From: Pseudomonadota bacterium
GTDB lineage: Bacteria; Pseudomonadota; Alphaproteobacteria; Rhizobiales; Rhizobiaceae
Direction: 5' to 3'
NCBI GenBank assembly: GCA_023422735.1
Contig: JAFAGL010000077.1
Span: 1 to 20,538, forward strand
DNA: 20,538 nucleotides
Below the pieces are notes generated by a model. The model was not told where the DNA came from and searched no databases. It was given only the letters and a program-made list of their open reading frames with translations. This document shows, piece by piece, positions 7,329-14,727 of this stretch. Each line of letters starts with the position of its first letter. The stretch's first letter is position 1. The translations under genes were made by a program, and so were the position numbers.

Positions 7329-7541
7329 ATGCCGACAGGTACCGTTAAGTGGTTCAACACCACCAAGGGTTATGGTTTCATTCAGCCCGACCAGGGCGGC
7401 CCGGACGTTTTCGTCCACATCTCGGCCGTTGAGCGTTCGGGCATGACCTCGCTCAACGAAGGCCAGAAGCTCAGCTTCGAAGTTGCTCAGGACCGCCGCA
7501 CCGGCAAGTCCGCAGCTCAGAACCTGACTTCGGCCGAGTAA
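7329..7541 (+). CDS. CspA-family cold-shock protein
   Basis: A 70-residue single cold-shock domain protein, MPTGTVKWFNTTKGYGFIQP at its start, with the RNA-binding motifs KGYGFI (RNP1, residues 14-19) and VFVHI (RNP2, 29-33). These small beta-barrel proteins bind single-stranded RNA and DNA and act as RNA chaperones in the cytoplasm. The ATG at 7329 is preceded by AGGAAG. It has its own promoter, long leader and strong terminator, so it is a one-gene unit. Alphaproteobacteria carry several csp paralogues, so I do not assign a letter, and cold induction is not provable from the sequence. Confidence 0.95.
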   Translation: MPTGTVKWFNTTKGYGFIQPDQGGPDVFVHISAVERSGMTSLNEGQKLSFEVAQDRRTGKSAAQNLTSAE

Positions 7542-7576
7542 TCGCTTCGCTTTTTAAGCAAGTGATGACACTTCTG

Positions 7577-7603
7577 AAAAAGGCGGGATTTCCCGCCTTT
7601 TTT
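7577..7603 (+). terminator. Terminator of the cold-shock gene
   Basis: AAAAAGGCGGG (7577-7587) pairs with CCCGCCTTTTT (7592-7602), 4-base loop, with six T at the end. A textbook intrinsic terminator 36 bases after the csp stop. Confidence 0.95.
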
Positions 7604-7793
7604 GTTGTCGTCGTTTCAGCAATTGCGTTCAAATCTACGTTAGCAAGCAGCGGTTTTTCCCGCTCACTCCTTGATTTGCGAAAAACGGATCGCCACATTC
7701 GCGACCGTAGCGCCGGGCCCCTCTGGCGGATCGCTTATGCGACCGTGATGTCGGAGCTGCACCAATGTTCAATTGGCACATGGTCCGGCAATT
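7604..7793 (+). promoter_or_regulatory. Upstream region of the terC-like gene, possible structured leader
   Basis: 190 bases between the csp terminator and the terC-like start. The 8-mer GCGACCGT is repeated directly at 7701-7708 and 7739-7746, with a small stem between (CGCC 7711-7714 with GGCG 7725-7728) and TCGC-TTAT-GCGA at 7731-7742. A conserved terC leader RNA has been described in Proteobacteria, but I cannot match its consensus here by eye. I see no clear promoter. Confidence 0.3.
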
Positions 7794-8813
7794 ATGGAAA
7801 CGCTTCTCAGCGCCCTTGCGGGCGATTTTCTTGGCACTCCCGTTTATTTCTGGGTGGCCTTCATCACCATCGTCGTAGGTCTTCTGGTTTTCGATCTCGG
7901 TGTCTTGCACCGCGACGAACATGAGATTTCCGCCAAAGAAAGCCTGACGCTTTACGCAGGCTATGTTTCGGTCGCTGTTCTGTTCGGCGCCTGGGTCTGG
8001 TTCTCTCGCGGCTCCGAAGCCGGTCTCGAATTCTACACCGGCTATCTGATCGAGCAGAGCCTGGCGATGGACAATATGTTCGTCATCGCCACCATCTTCG
8101 GCTTTCTCGGCATTCCGCGCTTATATCAGCACCGCGTTCTGTTCTGGGGTATTCTCGGCGTCATCCTGTTCCGCGCGATTTTGATCGGCGTGGGCGCGGC
8201 TCTGGTTTACCAGTTCAGCTGGATTCTGGCGCTTTTCGGCGCGTTCCTCATCTTCACCGGCATCCGGATGTTTTATCATCAGGATGAGGAACCCAATCTC
8301 GAAGACAACGCGATCTACAACTTCCTGCGCCGCCGTTTCCGTATCACCACGGAGCTAGACGGGCGCAATTTCACGACGCGCAAGCCCGATGCCAAGACTG
8401 GCAAGCTGCTTTCATACCTGACCCCGCTCGGCGTGGCGGTGATCATGGTCGAGATCGTCGATCTGATCTTTGCCGTCGATTCGGTGCCGGCCGTTTTTGC
8501 GGTCACACAGGATACGTTCATCGTTTACACCTCCAACATCTTTGCGATCCTTGGCCTGCGTGCGCTCTACTTCGCCCTGGCCGCCGCAATGAACCGCTTC
8601 CGATATTTGCAGGTGTCGCTGGCGATCGTTCTGGTGCTGATCGGCATCAAGGTCACGCTGGTCCCGTTCGGCATTCACATCGACACGCTGTTGTCGCTCG
8701 TCGCCACGATCGGCATTCTGGCAGGAGGTGTCTTTTATTCGATGTGGAAAACGCGAAACGAGCCGAATATCAGCGCGGAACAAGATCCGACCCAGGGCCA
8801 TCTCGAACCCTGA
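7794..8813 (+). CDS. TerC/Alx-family integral membrane protein
   Basis: A 339-residue protein with about nine membrane helices. The diagnostic TerC-family patterns are present: VVGLLVFDLGVLHR near the start, IEQSLAMDNMFV, and MVEIVDLIFAVDSVPAVFA near residues 220-240, with the conserved membrane aspartates that probably bind metal. Relatives include TerC and Alx; several members are manganese exporters, some supplying metal to secreted enzymes, and others are tied to tellurite or alkaline response. The length and a C-terminal soluble tail fit the Alx-like branch. The ATG at 7794 is preferred to the TTG at 7773, which adds only MAHGPAI; neither has a strong ribosome binding site. It is monocistronic, ending at a hairpin shared with the EAL gene. 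Confidence 0.9.
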   Translation: METLLSALAGDFLGTPVYFWVAFITIVVGLLVFDLGVLHRDEHEISAKESLTLYAGYVSVAVLFGAWVWFSRGSEAGLEFYTGYLIEQSLAMDNMFVIATIFGFLGIPRLYQHRVLFWGILGVILFRAILIGVGAALVYQFSWILALFGAFLIFTGIRMFYHQDEEPNLEDNAIYNFLRRRFRITTELDGRNFTTRKPDAKTGKLLSYLTPLGVAVIMVEIVDLIFAVDSVPAVFAVTQDTFIVYTSNIFAILGLRALYFALAAAMNRFRYLQVSLAIVLVLIGIKVTLVPFGIHIDTLLSLVATIGILAGGVFYSMWKTRNEPNISAEQDPTQGHLEP

Positions 8814-8837
8814 TCGACCGGGCATGAAAGAACAAAC

Positions 8838-8859
8838 CGGGCGCCCTGATCGGCGCCCG
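8838..8859. terminator. Hairpin between convergent terC-like and EAL genes
   Basis: CGGGCGCC (8838-8845) pairs with GGCGCCCG (8852-8859) around a 6-base loop. It is followed by ATTTCG on the plus strand and GTTTGTTC on the minus strand, so both T tracts are short. It lies between the terC-like stop (8813) and the EAL stop (8866). Confidence 0.7.
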
Positions 8860-8865
8860 ATTTCG

Positions 8866-9732
8866 TCAGTCCGAATGCGGACGCGACCGGTTGGACGGCT
8901 GATCCCTTTCTTGCGCCATTCTTTCCGTCTTTTGGACGTAAAGCGGCGTGGCGGGAATGATCGTTCCCGCAAGCTGGCTTGGCGCCAGATATAGCCCCTG
9001 CCCGAACAAGGCTCCGGCTTGCACGGCAAGTTCAAACTGCGAACTTGTTTCGATCCCGCTGATGAGGATCGCAATTCCCATTCTGCGAAATCCTTGCACC
9101 AGTTCATGAAGCAGGCCTGCGGCTTGGGCGACACCTGCCACACGGCGAAACCAGGCGCCATTCATTCGCATGAGTCCCGGCTGCAAGCGCTCCACATGTT
9201 CAAGGGGTGGAAAGCCTGCCGCGAAATCGTCGATTGCCGTGGCAAACCCGTGGGCGGCAATCGACTTGGCGAGATGCTGGATCACGCGGCTATCGACCTG
9301 CTCGCTTGATACGACCCCACAGCTCAAAAGATGCGGCGCAATGCCGAGGTTTTCCATGCGGGTCGACAAGGACCGCAATTGCGAACGCAGCGCGGCGGGA
9401 TTTGTGCCCCTTGCTGCATCCATGCTGCAAAACAGATGCGCCTGCGCCACATCGTAATGGTCGTAGTTCTCGATCTGCAACGCATGGCACAACATCTCAA
9501 AAAACGGGATGTCGTGCGCGGTGATGCTTTCGGCGACGATAAAGGACGAGACCGCCCGGCCATCCCGGAACGCACGCAAACGCGCGTCGAGACCCCAAAC
9601 GGGGCATGCGTCGCGATCCAATCGATAGATTGGCTGCACAACGGATTTCAGGTGGAACTGCCTGTAACGCGCGCTCGCCAGACCGACTTCATCGAGAATG
9701 ATCGCTTCGTTGATCTGCGCGTCGTCGATCAC
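8866..9732 (-). CDS. Degenerate EAL-domain protein, probably not an active phosphodiesterase
   Basis: A 288-residue cytoplasmic protein made almost wholly of one EAL domain (about residues 28-252), with no sensor or GGDEF domain. The fold is shown by VVQPIYRL, IDDFAAGF (164-174), ISGIET (225-229) and QGLYLAP. Active EAL enzymes hydrolyse cyclic di-GMP, but here the EAL motif is Asp-Ala-Arg (49-51), the usual N-V-S motif and the Glu of the ELTE motif are missing, and the KID lysine position is LMRMN (187-191). Only the DD pair (168-169) and the GIET Glu (228) are kept. It is therefore more likely a c-di-GMP receptor or protein-interaction module than an enzyme. The start is GTG at 9732 with GGAAAG eight bases upstream. 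Open frame continues upstream without ATG, GTG or TTG. Confidence 0.85.
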   Translation of the reverse strand: MIDDAQINEAIILDEVGLASARYRQFHLKSVVQPIYRLDRDACPVWGLDARLRAFRDGRAVSSFIVAESITAHDIPFFEMLCHALQIENYDHYDVAQAHLFCSMDAARGTNPAALRSQLRSLSTRMENLGIAPHLLSCGVVSSEQVDSRVIQHLAKSIAAHGFATAIDDFAAGFPPLEHVERLQPGLMRMNGAWFRRVAGVAQAAGLLHELVQGFRRMGIAILISGIETSSQFELAVQAGALFGQGLYLAPSQLAGTIIPATPLYVQKTERMAQERDQPSNRSRPHSD

Positions 9733-9942
9733 CGCGACATCTTTCCATATATTGTCGATGCACTGCAGGCATCGAGCCGACCCACCCGATCTAGCCGGTG
9801 AAGCTTTTATCTGGCGTTAACGCGCAAAAACCGGTGGCCTGAGCGGCTTTCCCACACTGCTCCGCCTTGCGCTCGCATCGCTGATACGATTTACGTCGCG
9901 TCACGGCTTTGAAGAGCCGCAACCTGATTAGGAGATAGTTCC

Positions 9943-11145
9943 ATGGCTTTCCTGGCCGATGCCCTTTCCCGCGTTAAGCCCTCCGCGACCATCGCGGTTA
10001 CGCAAAAGGCGCGCGACCTGAAAGCGAAAGGCCGGGATGTCATCAGCCTGGGCGCAGGCGAGCCAGATTTCGACACGCCGGATAATGTGAAGAATGCGGC
10101 AATCGAGGCCATCAAGCGCGGCGAGACCAAATATCCGCCGGTATCGGGCATCGCGCCTTTGCGCGAAGCGATTTCGGCCAAGTTCAAGCGCGAAAACAAT
10201 CTCGTTTACAAGCCGGAACAAACCATCGTCGGCACGGGCGGCAAGCAGATCCTGTTCAACGCCTTCATGGCGACCCTTAATCCGGGCGATGAGGTCGTCA
10301 TCCCCCGCCCCTACTGGGTCAGCTATCCCGAAATGGTTGCGATTTGCGGCGGCACGCCGGTTTTTGCCGAAACCTCGATCGACAACGGCTTCAAGCTGAC
10401 GGCAGCCGAGCTGGAAAAGGCGATCACGCCGAAAACCAAATGGCTGGTGATGAACTCGCCGTCGAACCCCTCGGGTGCCGCTTATACGGAAGCGGAATTG
10501 CGCGAGATCGCCGATGTTCTGCTCAAGCATCCGCATGTGTGGACGCTGACCGACGACATGTATGAGCATCTCACCTATGGCGATTTCCAGTTCCGCACCC
10601 TCGCGGAAGTGGAGCCCGCCCTTTACGAGCGCACGCTGACGATGAACGGTGTCTCGAAAGCCTATGCCATGACTGGCTGGCGGATCGGCTATGCGGCCGG
10701 CCCGATCGCGCTGATCAAGGCAATGGACATGATTCAGGGCCAGCAAACTTCCGGAGCCTGCTCGATTGCGCAATGGGCTTCGGTCGAGGCGCTGAACGGC
10801 CCGCAGGATTTCATCACCAAAAACAAGGCGATCTTCCAGAACCGCCGCGATCTCGTGGTGTCCATGCTCAACCAGGCAAACGGCATCTCCTGCCCGACCC
10901 CGGAAGGCGCATTCTATGTTTACCCGTCCTGCGCCGGCACGATCGGCAAGAAAGCCCCATCCGGCAAGGTGATCGAAACGGATGAGGACTTCGTGTCCGA
11001 GCTTCTGGAAGCGGAAGGCGTTGCCGTGGTCCACGGTTCGGCATTCGGACTTGGCCCGAATTTCCGCATTTCTTATGCGACGTCGGAACAGCTTCTCGAA
11101 GAAGCCTGCACCCGCATCCAGCGCTTCACGGGCAACCTGTCATAA
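9943..11145 (+). CDS. aatA: Aspartate/aromatic aminotransferase, class I fold, subgroup Ib
   Basis: A 400-residue PLP enzyme that moves the amino group between aspartate and 2-oxoglutarate; rhizobial members of this group often also accept aromatic amino acids or prephenate. Landmarks are LGAGEPDFDTP near residue 35, NSPSNPSGAAYTEAEL near 171, and SKAYAMTGWRIGY, in which Lys239 is the Schiff-base lysine for PLP. LGPNFRISYATS near the end carries the Arg that binds the substrate carboxylate. Length matches the subgroup Ib family. The ATG at 9943 has AGGAG about ten bases before it. Transcription appears to be single-gene, bounded by the terminator at 11201. The exact substrate range cannot be read from sequence. 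Confidence 0.95.
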   Translation: MAFLADALSRVKPSATIAVTQKARDLKAKGRDVISLGAGEPDFDTPDNVKNAAIEAIKRGETKYPPVSGIAPLREAISAKFKRENNLVYKPEQTIVGTGGKQILFNAFMATLNPGDEVVIPRPYWVSYPEMVAICGGTPVFAETSIDNGFKLTAAELEKAITPKTKWLVMNSPSNPSGAAYTEAELREIADVLLKHPHVWTLTDDMYEHLTYGDFQFRTLAEVEPALYERTLTMNGVSKAYAMTGWRIGYAAGPIALIKAMDMIQGQQTSGACSIAQWASVEALNGPQDFITKNKAIFQNRRDLVVSMLNQANGISCPTPEGAFYVYPSCAGTIGKKAPSGKVIETDEDFVSELLEAEGVAVVHGSAFGLGPNFRISYATSEQLLEEACTRIQRFTGNLS

Positions 11146-11200
11146 GACGTTGAAAGGCGGCGGGGCCAAACCTGTCGCCCGCTTGATGGCCCGAACAAAC

Positions 11201-11230
11201 AAACGCCCGGAGGATTGCTCCGGGCGTTTT
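11201..11230. terminator. Bidirectional terminator between aatA and the DUF533 gene
   Basis: AAACGCCCGGAG (11201-11212) pairs perfectly with CTCCGGGCGTTT (11218-11229) around GATTG. A T follows on the plus strand, and GTTTGTTTG follows on the minus strand. The stop codons of both convergent genes lie within 60 bases. Confidence 0.9.
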
Positions 11231-11238
11231 CATTTGTA

Positions 11239-11952
11239 TCAGGCGCTGGTTTTGGCAGCAGATACTGTGTGCTCTATCTGGTCGACCAACGGATCGGGAA
11301 GGTTCAGGCGCCCTGCGAGTTGATCGAGATAACCGCGCTCGGCGCGGGTTTCCGGGTCGATCGCCAATCGCGAGGCCGTATATAGCTCGACCCGCTGTTC
11401 TTCCGTTTGCGCCGCAGCCACCAGCGCATCAAGGTCGATCGGTTTGGCCAGTTCCTCGTTGACGAACTGCTCGGCTTCCGCATCCATGCCCGCTTCACCC
11501 AAGCGCCCGGCGATCTTTGCGCGTTCATCAGCATCGATATGGCCGTCAGCGCGCGCAGCCGCGATCATCGCGCGCACGAGCACCAGCGAAAACTCAGCCT
11601 CGCCTTGTGGCATCTGCGATGGATGGAAGCCCGTATTTTCCGGTGGAGGCAGGAGGTCAGGCCCAGCCGCTGCCGCACCGGCTGCCGGCTGCCCGGACTG
11701 GTTTTTCTGATATTGCTGGTAGGCTGTGTAAGCAAGTCCGGCCACTGCCGCCATGCCGCCCAGCTTCAATGCCGTTCCGCCAAGGCTGCGTCCGGTCTTC
11801 GTTCCAAGCAGCAAACCCGCCAGTGCGGTCGCCTTGCCGGGATTGGCTTTTGCATAATCAAGCGCCTGGTCGGCGCGATGTTTCAGCGAGCCGCCGCCAA
11901 TCGGCATCTGGCCGCCAAGAAATTGATTGAGCAGCTTTTTCGGATCGAACAT
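11239..11952 (-). CDS. DUF533 family (TerB-like) inner-membrane-associated protein
   Basis: A 237-residue protein that resembles E. coli YebE and other DUF533 proteins. It starts MFDPKKLLNQFLGG, has a Gly/Ala-rich hydrophobic stretch (about residues 43-80, LAGLLLGTKTGRSLGGTAL then AAVAGLAYTAYQQYQ) that could cross or lie on the membrane, a Pro/Ala linker, and a helical TerB-like C-terminal domain with LVRAMIAAARADGHIDADER (about 125-145), an acidic loop that recalls metal-binding TerB proteins. The function is unknown. The ATG at 11952 has AGGAG seven bases before it. It lies 98 bases behind trhO on the same strand, so it may be its distal operon gene or have its own promoter. Confidence 0.85.
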   Translation of the reverse strand: MFDPKKLLNQFLGGQMPIGGGSLKHRADQALDYAKANPGKATALAGLLLGTKTGRSLGGTALKLGGMAAVAGLAYTAYQQYQKNQSGQPAAGAAAAGPDLLPPPENTGFHPSQMPQGEAEFSLVLVRAMIAAARADGHIDADERAKIAGRLGEAGMDAEAEQFVNEELAKPIDLDALVAAAQTEEQRVELYTASRLAIDPETRAERGYLDQLAGRLNLPDPLVDQIEHTVSAAKTSA

Positions 11953-12050
11953 CTGAGCTCCTGTCTATCGAGCGGCGCAATGCCGGTCGCATGCAGGTAG
12001 GTGGAGCGATGCCGTTTACAAGAAATCACAAGCCGTCTTCACGGTTAGTT

Positions 12051-13010
12051 TTACGGCCTGCGCGGCCCCAGATGCGCTTCGCCACGACCTTGGGCAAGTT
12101 CGATCTGCTTTTGCCGCTCTTCAAAGCGCGCACGATCGGCAGGGTCCTGCGTTTGCGCACATTGCGGGCAACACACGCCCTCGCGATAAAGCGGATCGGC
12201 CTGATCTTCCTCGGTCACCGGATGCCGACACGCATGGCAGAGCTTGGATTGGCCAAGCGCCAAGCCATTCCCAACCGAAACGCGCTCATCGAAGACGAAG
12301 CATTCGCCCTGCCACAGACTGTCCTCGGCGGGGACATCCTCGAGATATTGCAGAATGCCGCCCTTGAGATGATAAACCTCGTCGAAGCCAACGCCACGCA
12401 CATAGGCCGTCGCTTTTTCGCAACGAATGCCGCCGGTGCAGAACATGGCGATCTTCTTGCCTTCAAGCTCGCCGCGATGGGCATCGACCCAGGCCGGAAA
12501 CTCGCCAAAGCTGCGCGTATCGGGATCCACCGCATTGGCAAAAGTGCCGATGCGTACTTCATAATCATTGCGCGTATCGATGACGATCGTGTTCGGATCC
12601 GAAATCAACGCATTCCAACCGGCCGGCTCGACATAGGTTCCGACGATCAGATTTGGGTCGATGTCGGGAACGCCCATCGTGACGATCTCGCGTTTGATGC
12701 GCACTTTCAGCCGTCGAAACGGCATCTCCGTCGCGCCGCTGAATTTCAACTCGAAACCATCCAGCCCGGTCAGTTCGCGAATGCCAGCCAGTGCGGCATC
12801 CAGCGTGTCGGGCAAGCCCGCGATCGTGCCGTTTATGCCTTCGTGGGCAATCAGCAACGTGCCGCAGATCTCGTTGTCCTCACATACCGCCAACAGCTTG
12901 CGGCGCAGGCCGGGCAGATCGGCAAGCGGTGCGAAACGATAAAGGGCGGCAACCCGAATCGGCAGTTCGTCCACAGTTCGGGCGGGGGTGGCGGGGGTGG
13001 ATGAGTTCAT
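12051..13010 (-). CDS. trhO: tRNA uridine(34) hydroxylase TrhO (YceA), rhodanese domain
   Basis: A 319-residue protein of the YceA/TrhO family, which makes 5-hydroxyuridine at wobble position 34 of certain tRNAs using oxygen, the first step to cmo5U-type modifications. The N-terminal domain (about 15-115) has CGTLLIAHEGINGTIAG; the rhodanese domain (about 125-225) has VIDTRNDYEVRIGTF and the active-site loop CTGGIRCEKA with Cys191. The C-terminal part has LCHACRHPV and CCPQC, two Cys pairs that look like a small zinc site. Length matches the family. The start is ATG at 13010; its ribosome binding site is poor. The first codons contain a short tandem repeat that encodes a TPA duplication. The gene reads away from the muramidase gene. 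Confidence 0.95.
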   Translation of the reverse strand: MNSSTPATPARTVDELPIRVAALYRFAPLADLPGLRRKLLAVCEDNEICGTLLIAHEGINGTIAGLPDTLDAALAGIRELTGLDGFELKFSGATEMPFRRLKVRIKREIVTMGVPDIDPNLIVGTYVEPAGWNALISDPNTIVIDTRNDYEVRIGTFANAVDPDTRSFGEFPAWVDAHRGELEGKKIAMFCTGGIRCEKATAYVRGVGFDEVYHLKGGILQYLEDVPAEDSLWQGECFVFDERVSVGNGLALGQSKLCHACRHPVTEEDQADPLYREGVCCPQCAQTQDPADRARFEERQKQIELAQGRGEAHLGPRRP

Positions 13011-13158
13011 TTGCGCCCGTTAGCGCTTTGCGGGGCTTCTGGCAAGAAATCTAACGCTTTCACTGCGCCGCGGGTCAGCACTTTCCGTATTTTGGGGTGA
13101 ACCCATCCACCTGAATTCGGGCAGCGGCAGACTGCGCGTGAAACCTCAGGAGATCGTC

Positions 13159-13857
13159 ATGTTTGACCCGCAGATTGAAGCTGAAATCATCGCCCTTGCC
13201 AGCAAGAAGGGTTTGGAGCCTGCTGCTGTTCTGGCCATCGCCGAAGTCGAAAGCGCTGGGAAGGCAAGCGAAAGGATCGACAACCGGCTGGAACCGCTTA
13301 TCCGCTTCGAAGGTCATTATTTCGACCGCCGCCTTAGCGGCATCAAACGCGAACAAGCGCGCATTGCCCGGCTTGCCAATCCCAAGGCAGGCGCAATCAA
13401 GAATCCGGCAAGCCAGGCCGAGCGCTGGAAAATGCTGCGCCGTGCCGCCGCTATCGATCATCGCGCGGCCCATGAATCCGTTTCCTGGGGGCTCGGTCAG
13501 GTCATGGGCGCACATTGGAAATGGCTGGGCTACGCATCGGTGGATGCGCTGGTTGCCCAGGCTCGCAGCGGCGTGGCCGGGCAGATCGATCTGATGTTGT
13601 CTTATTGCGAAAAGGCTGGACTTTATTCCGCGGTCCAATCCAGGGATTGGGCAGCCTTCGCACGCGCTTACAATGGCCCTGCTTATGCAAAATCCGGATA
13701 TGATAAAAAGATCGCCCTGGCTTACGCCCGGCATCGTTCCCGCCTGGCAATTCGCGAGCAAAGTGTCGCGATTACCGAACCGCAGCGACGCCGTTCAACC
13801 CTGTTTTCCATCCTTTCAGACTGGCTGAAGGGATTGCGGATGCAGCTGTCGCGTTAA
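13159..13857 (+). CDS. N-acetylmuramidase-domain protein, phage endolysin-like
   Basis: A 232-residue protein that matches the N-acetylmuramidase family (PF11860 type) found in phage endolysins and in some bacterial chromosomes. It shows LEPAAVLAIAEVESAGKASE (about 19-38) with a likely catalytic Glu, LIRFEGHYFDRRLSG (50-64), SVSWGLGQVMGAHWKWLGY (about 111-129) and AFARAYNGPAYAKSGY (about 174-189). The family cleaves the glycan strand of peptidoglycan. There is no signal peptide, so export would need a holin or another route, as in phage. No holin, spanin or phage gene is nearby; the flanks are trhO and eda. The ATG at 13159 is preferred to the GTG at 13138 because AGGAG sits eight bases before it. 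A domesticated phage gene is likely but its role is open. Confidence 0.85.
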   Translation: MFDPQIEAEIIALASKKGLEPAAVLAIAEVESAGKASERIDNRLEPLIRFEGHYFDRRLSGIKREQARIARLANPKAGAIKNPASQAERWKMLRRAAAIDHRAAHESVSWGLGQVMGAHWKWLGYASVDALVAQARSGVAGQIDLMLSYCEKAGLYSAVQSRDWAAFARAYNGPAYAKSGYDKKIALAYARHRSRLAIREQSVAITEPQRRRSTLFSILSDWLKGLRMQLSR

Positions 13858-13912
13858 CGCAAGGATTTGGCTGGATTGCGGTCCAGCCCCACCCTTTGTC
13901 GACGTGAAAATC

Positions 13913-13941
13913 GCTGAAAACCGGGATCCGGTTTTTGGCAG
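13913..13941 (+). repeat. Hairpin after the muramidase gene, possible terminator or intergenic repeat
   Basis: AAAACCGG (13917-13924) pairs with CCGGTTTT (13928-13935) around GAT, and the stem can be extended by GCTG (13913-13916) with CAGC (13938-13941) across a small bulge. It lies 56 bases after the muramidase stop. The T-rich right arm would act as a weak terminator. The AAAACCGG core also recalls the small palindromic repeats scattered in Rhizobiales genomes; no second copy is in this window. Confidence 0.5.
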
Positions 13942-14022
13942 CAAAGGGCTCTCGACTGACCTGCGAAACGTTGCCCGCCTGCTTCAATCGGTTTAGAAGA
14001 TCGCAAACCTTTGGAGCTTGCC

Positions 14023-14655
14023 ATGACTGCGACCAATCATCTGAATTCCGTTCTCGACGTTCAACCGGTTATCCCGGTGGTTCGCATCGAACGAGCTGAA
14101 GATGCGGTGCCGCTGGCGCGCGCGCTGGCGAAAGGCGGGTTGCCGGCAATCGAGATCACCTTGCGCACACCGAAAGCGCTCGATGCCATTCGCCGGGTCG
14201 CTGCGGAAGTTCCTGAAGCGATCGTCGGCGCTGGGACGATCCTGAATGCAGCGCAGTTCGGGGAAGCGGTTGCAGCCGGCGCAACCTTTATTGTCAGCCC
14301 GGGCCAGACCCCTGCAGTGTTCGACGCCGCCGAAGACAGTTCGGTGCCGCTTCTGCCCGGGGCCACCACGGCAACCGAAATCATGCTGGCTGCCGAGCGC
14401 GGTTACAACACGCTGAAATTCTTCCCCGCCGAACAATCCGGCGGCGTCAGCTTCCTGAAATCGCTGGCTTCACCGTTCCAGGGCGTCCGCTTTTGCCCCA
14501 CCGGCGGTATCACACCCGCCAATGCCTCGACCTATCTGGCTTTGAGCAATGTGGTTTGTGTCGGCGGATCGTGGGTTGCCCCCGATGCGCTGATTGCAGG
14601 CGGGGAATGGGATCAGATCACCGCTTTGGCGGCAGAAGCCGCCAAACTGAAATAA
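14023..14655 (+). CDS. eda: 2-dehydro-3-deoxy-phosphogluconate (KDPG) aldolase
   Basis: A 210-residue class I aldolase of the Eda family, which splits KDPG to pyruvate and glyceraldehyde 3-phosphate, the last step of the Entner-Doudoroff pathway, in the cytoplasm. The catalytic Glu44 is in AIEITLRTP, GAGTILN follows near residue 68, and the Schiff-base Lys132 is in TLKFFPAEQSGG. CPTGGITPANA and GGSWVAP complete the barrel; these match E. coli Glu45 and Lys133. The ATG at 14023 is chosen because GGAG lies at 14012-14015; a TTG at 14011 would add only MELA. The edd and zwf partners are not in the window. KHG/KDPG bifunctional activity is possible, as in other members. Confidence 0.93.
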   Translation: MTATNHLNSVLDVQPVIPVVRIERAEDAVPLARALAKGGLPAIEITLRTPKALDAIRRVAAEVPEAIVGAGTILNAAQFGEAVAAGATFIVSPGQTPAVFDAAEDSSVPLLPGATTATEIMLAAERGYNTLKFFPAEQSGGVSFLKSLASPFQGVRFCPTGGITPANASTYLALSNVVCVGGSWVAPDALIAGGEWDQITALAAEAAKLK

Positions 14656-14670
14656 GGGCAAGCCAAACAA

Positions 14671-14706
14671 AAAAAGCGGGGCATCCAGCGTGCCCCGCCT
14701 CTTTTG
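14671..14706. terminator. Bidirectional terminator between eda and the DUF882 gene
   Basis: GCGGGGCA (14676-14683) pairs with TGCCCCGC (14691-14698) around a 7-base loop. On the plus strand it is followed by CTCTTTTG; on the minus strand by a run of eight T. It serves the minus-strand gene best. Confidence 0.9.
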
Positions 14707-14727
14707 TTTGTCGGAATGCGAGAAAAC

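Noticed and set aside
7773..7793. TTG start for the terC-like gene at 7773
   Set aside because: It adds only seven unremarkable residues before the ATG at 7794, which fits the family N-terminus better.
9814..13860. The palindrome GCGTTAACGC at 9814-9823 and 13851-13860
   Set aside because: Two copies of a 10-base palindrome; one includes the muramidase stop codon and they share no context, so chance is likely.
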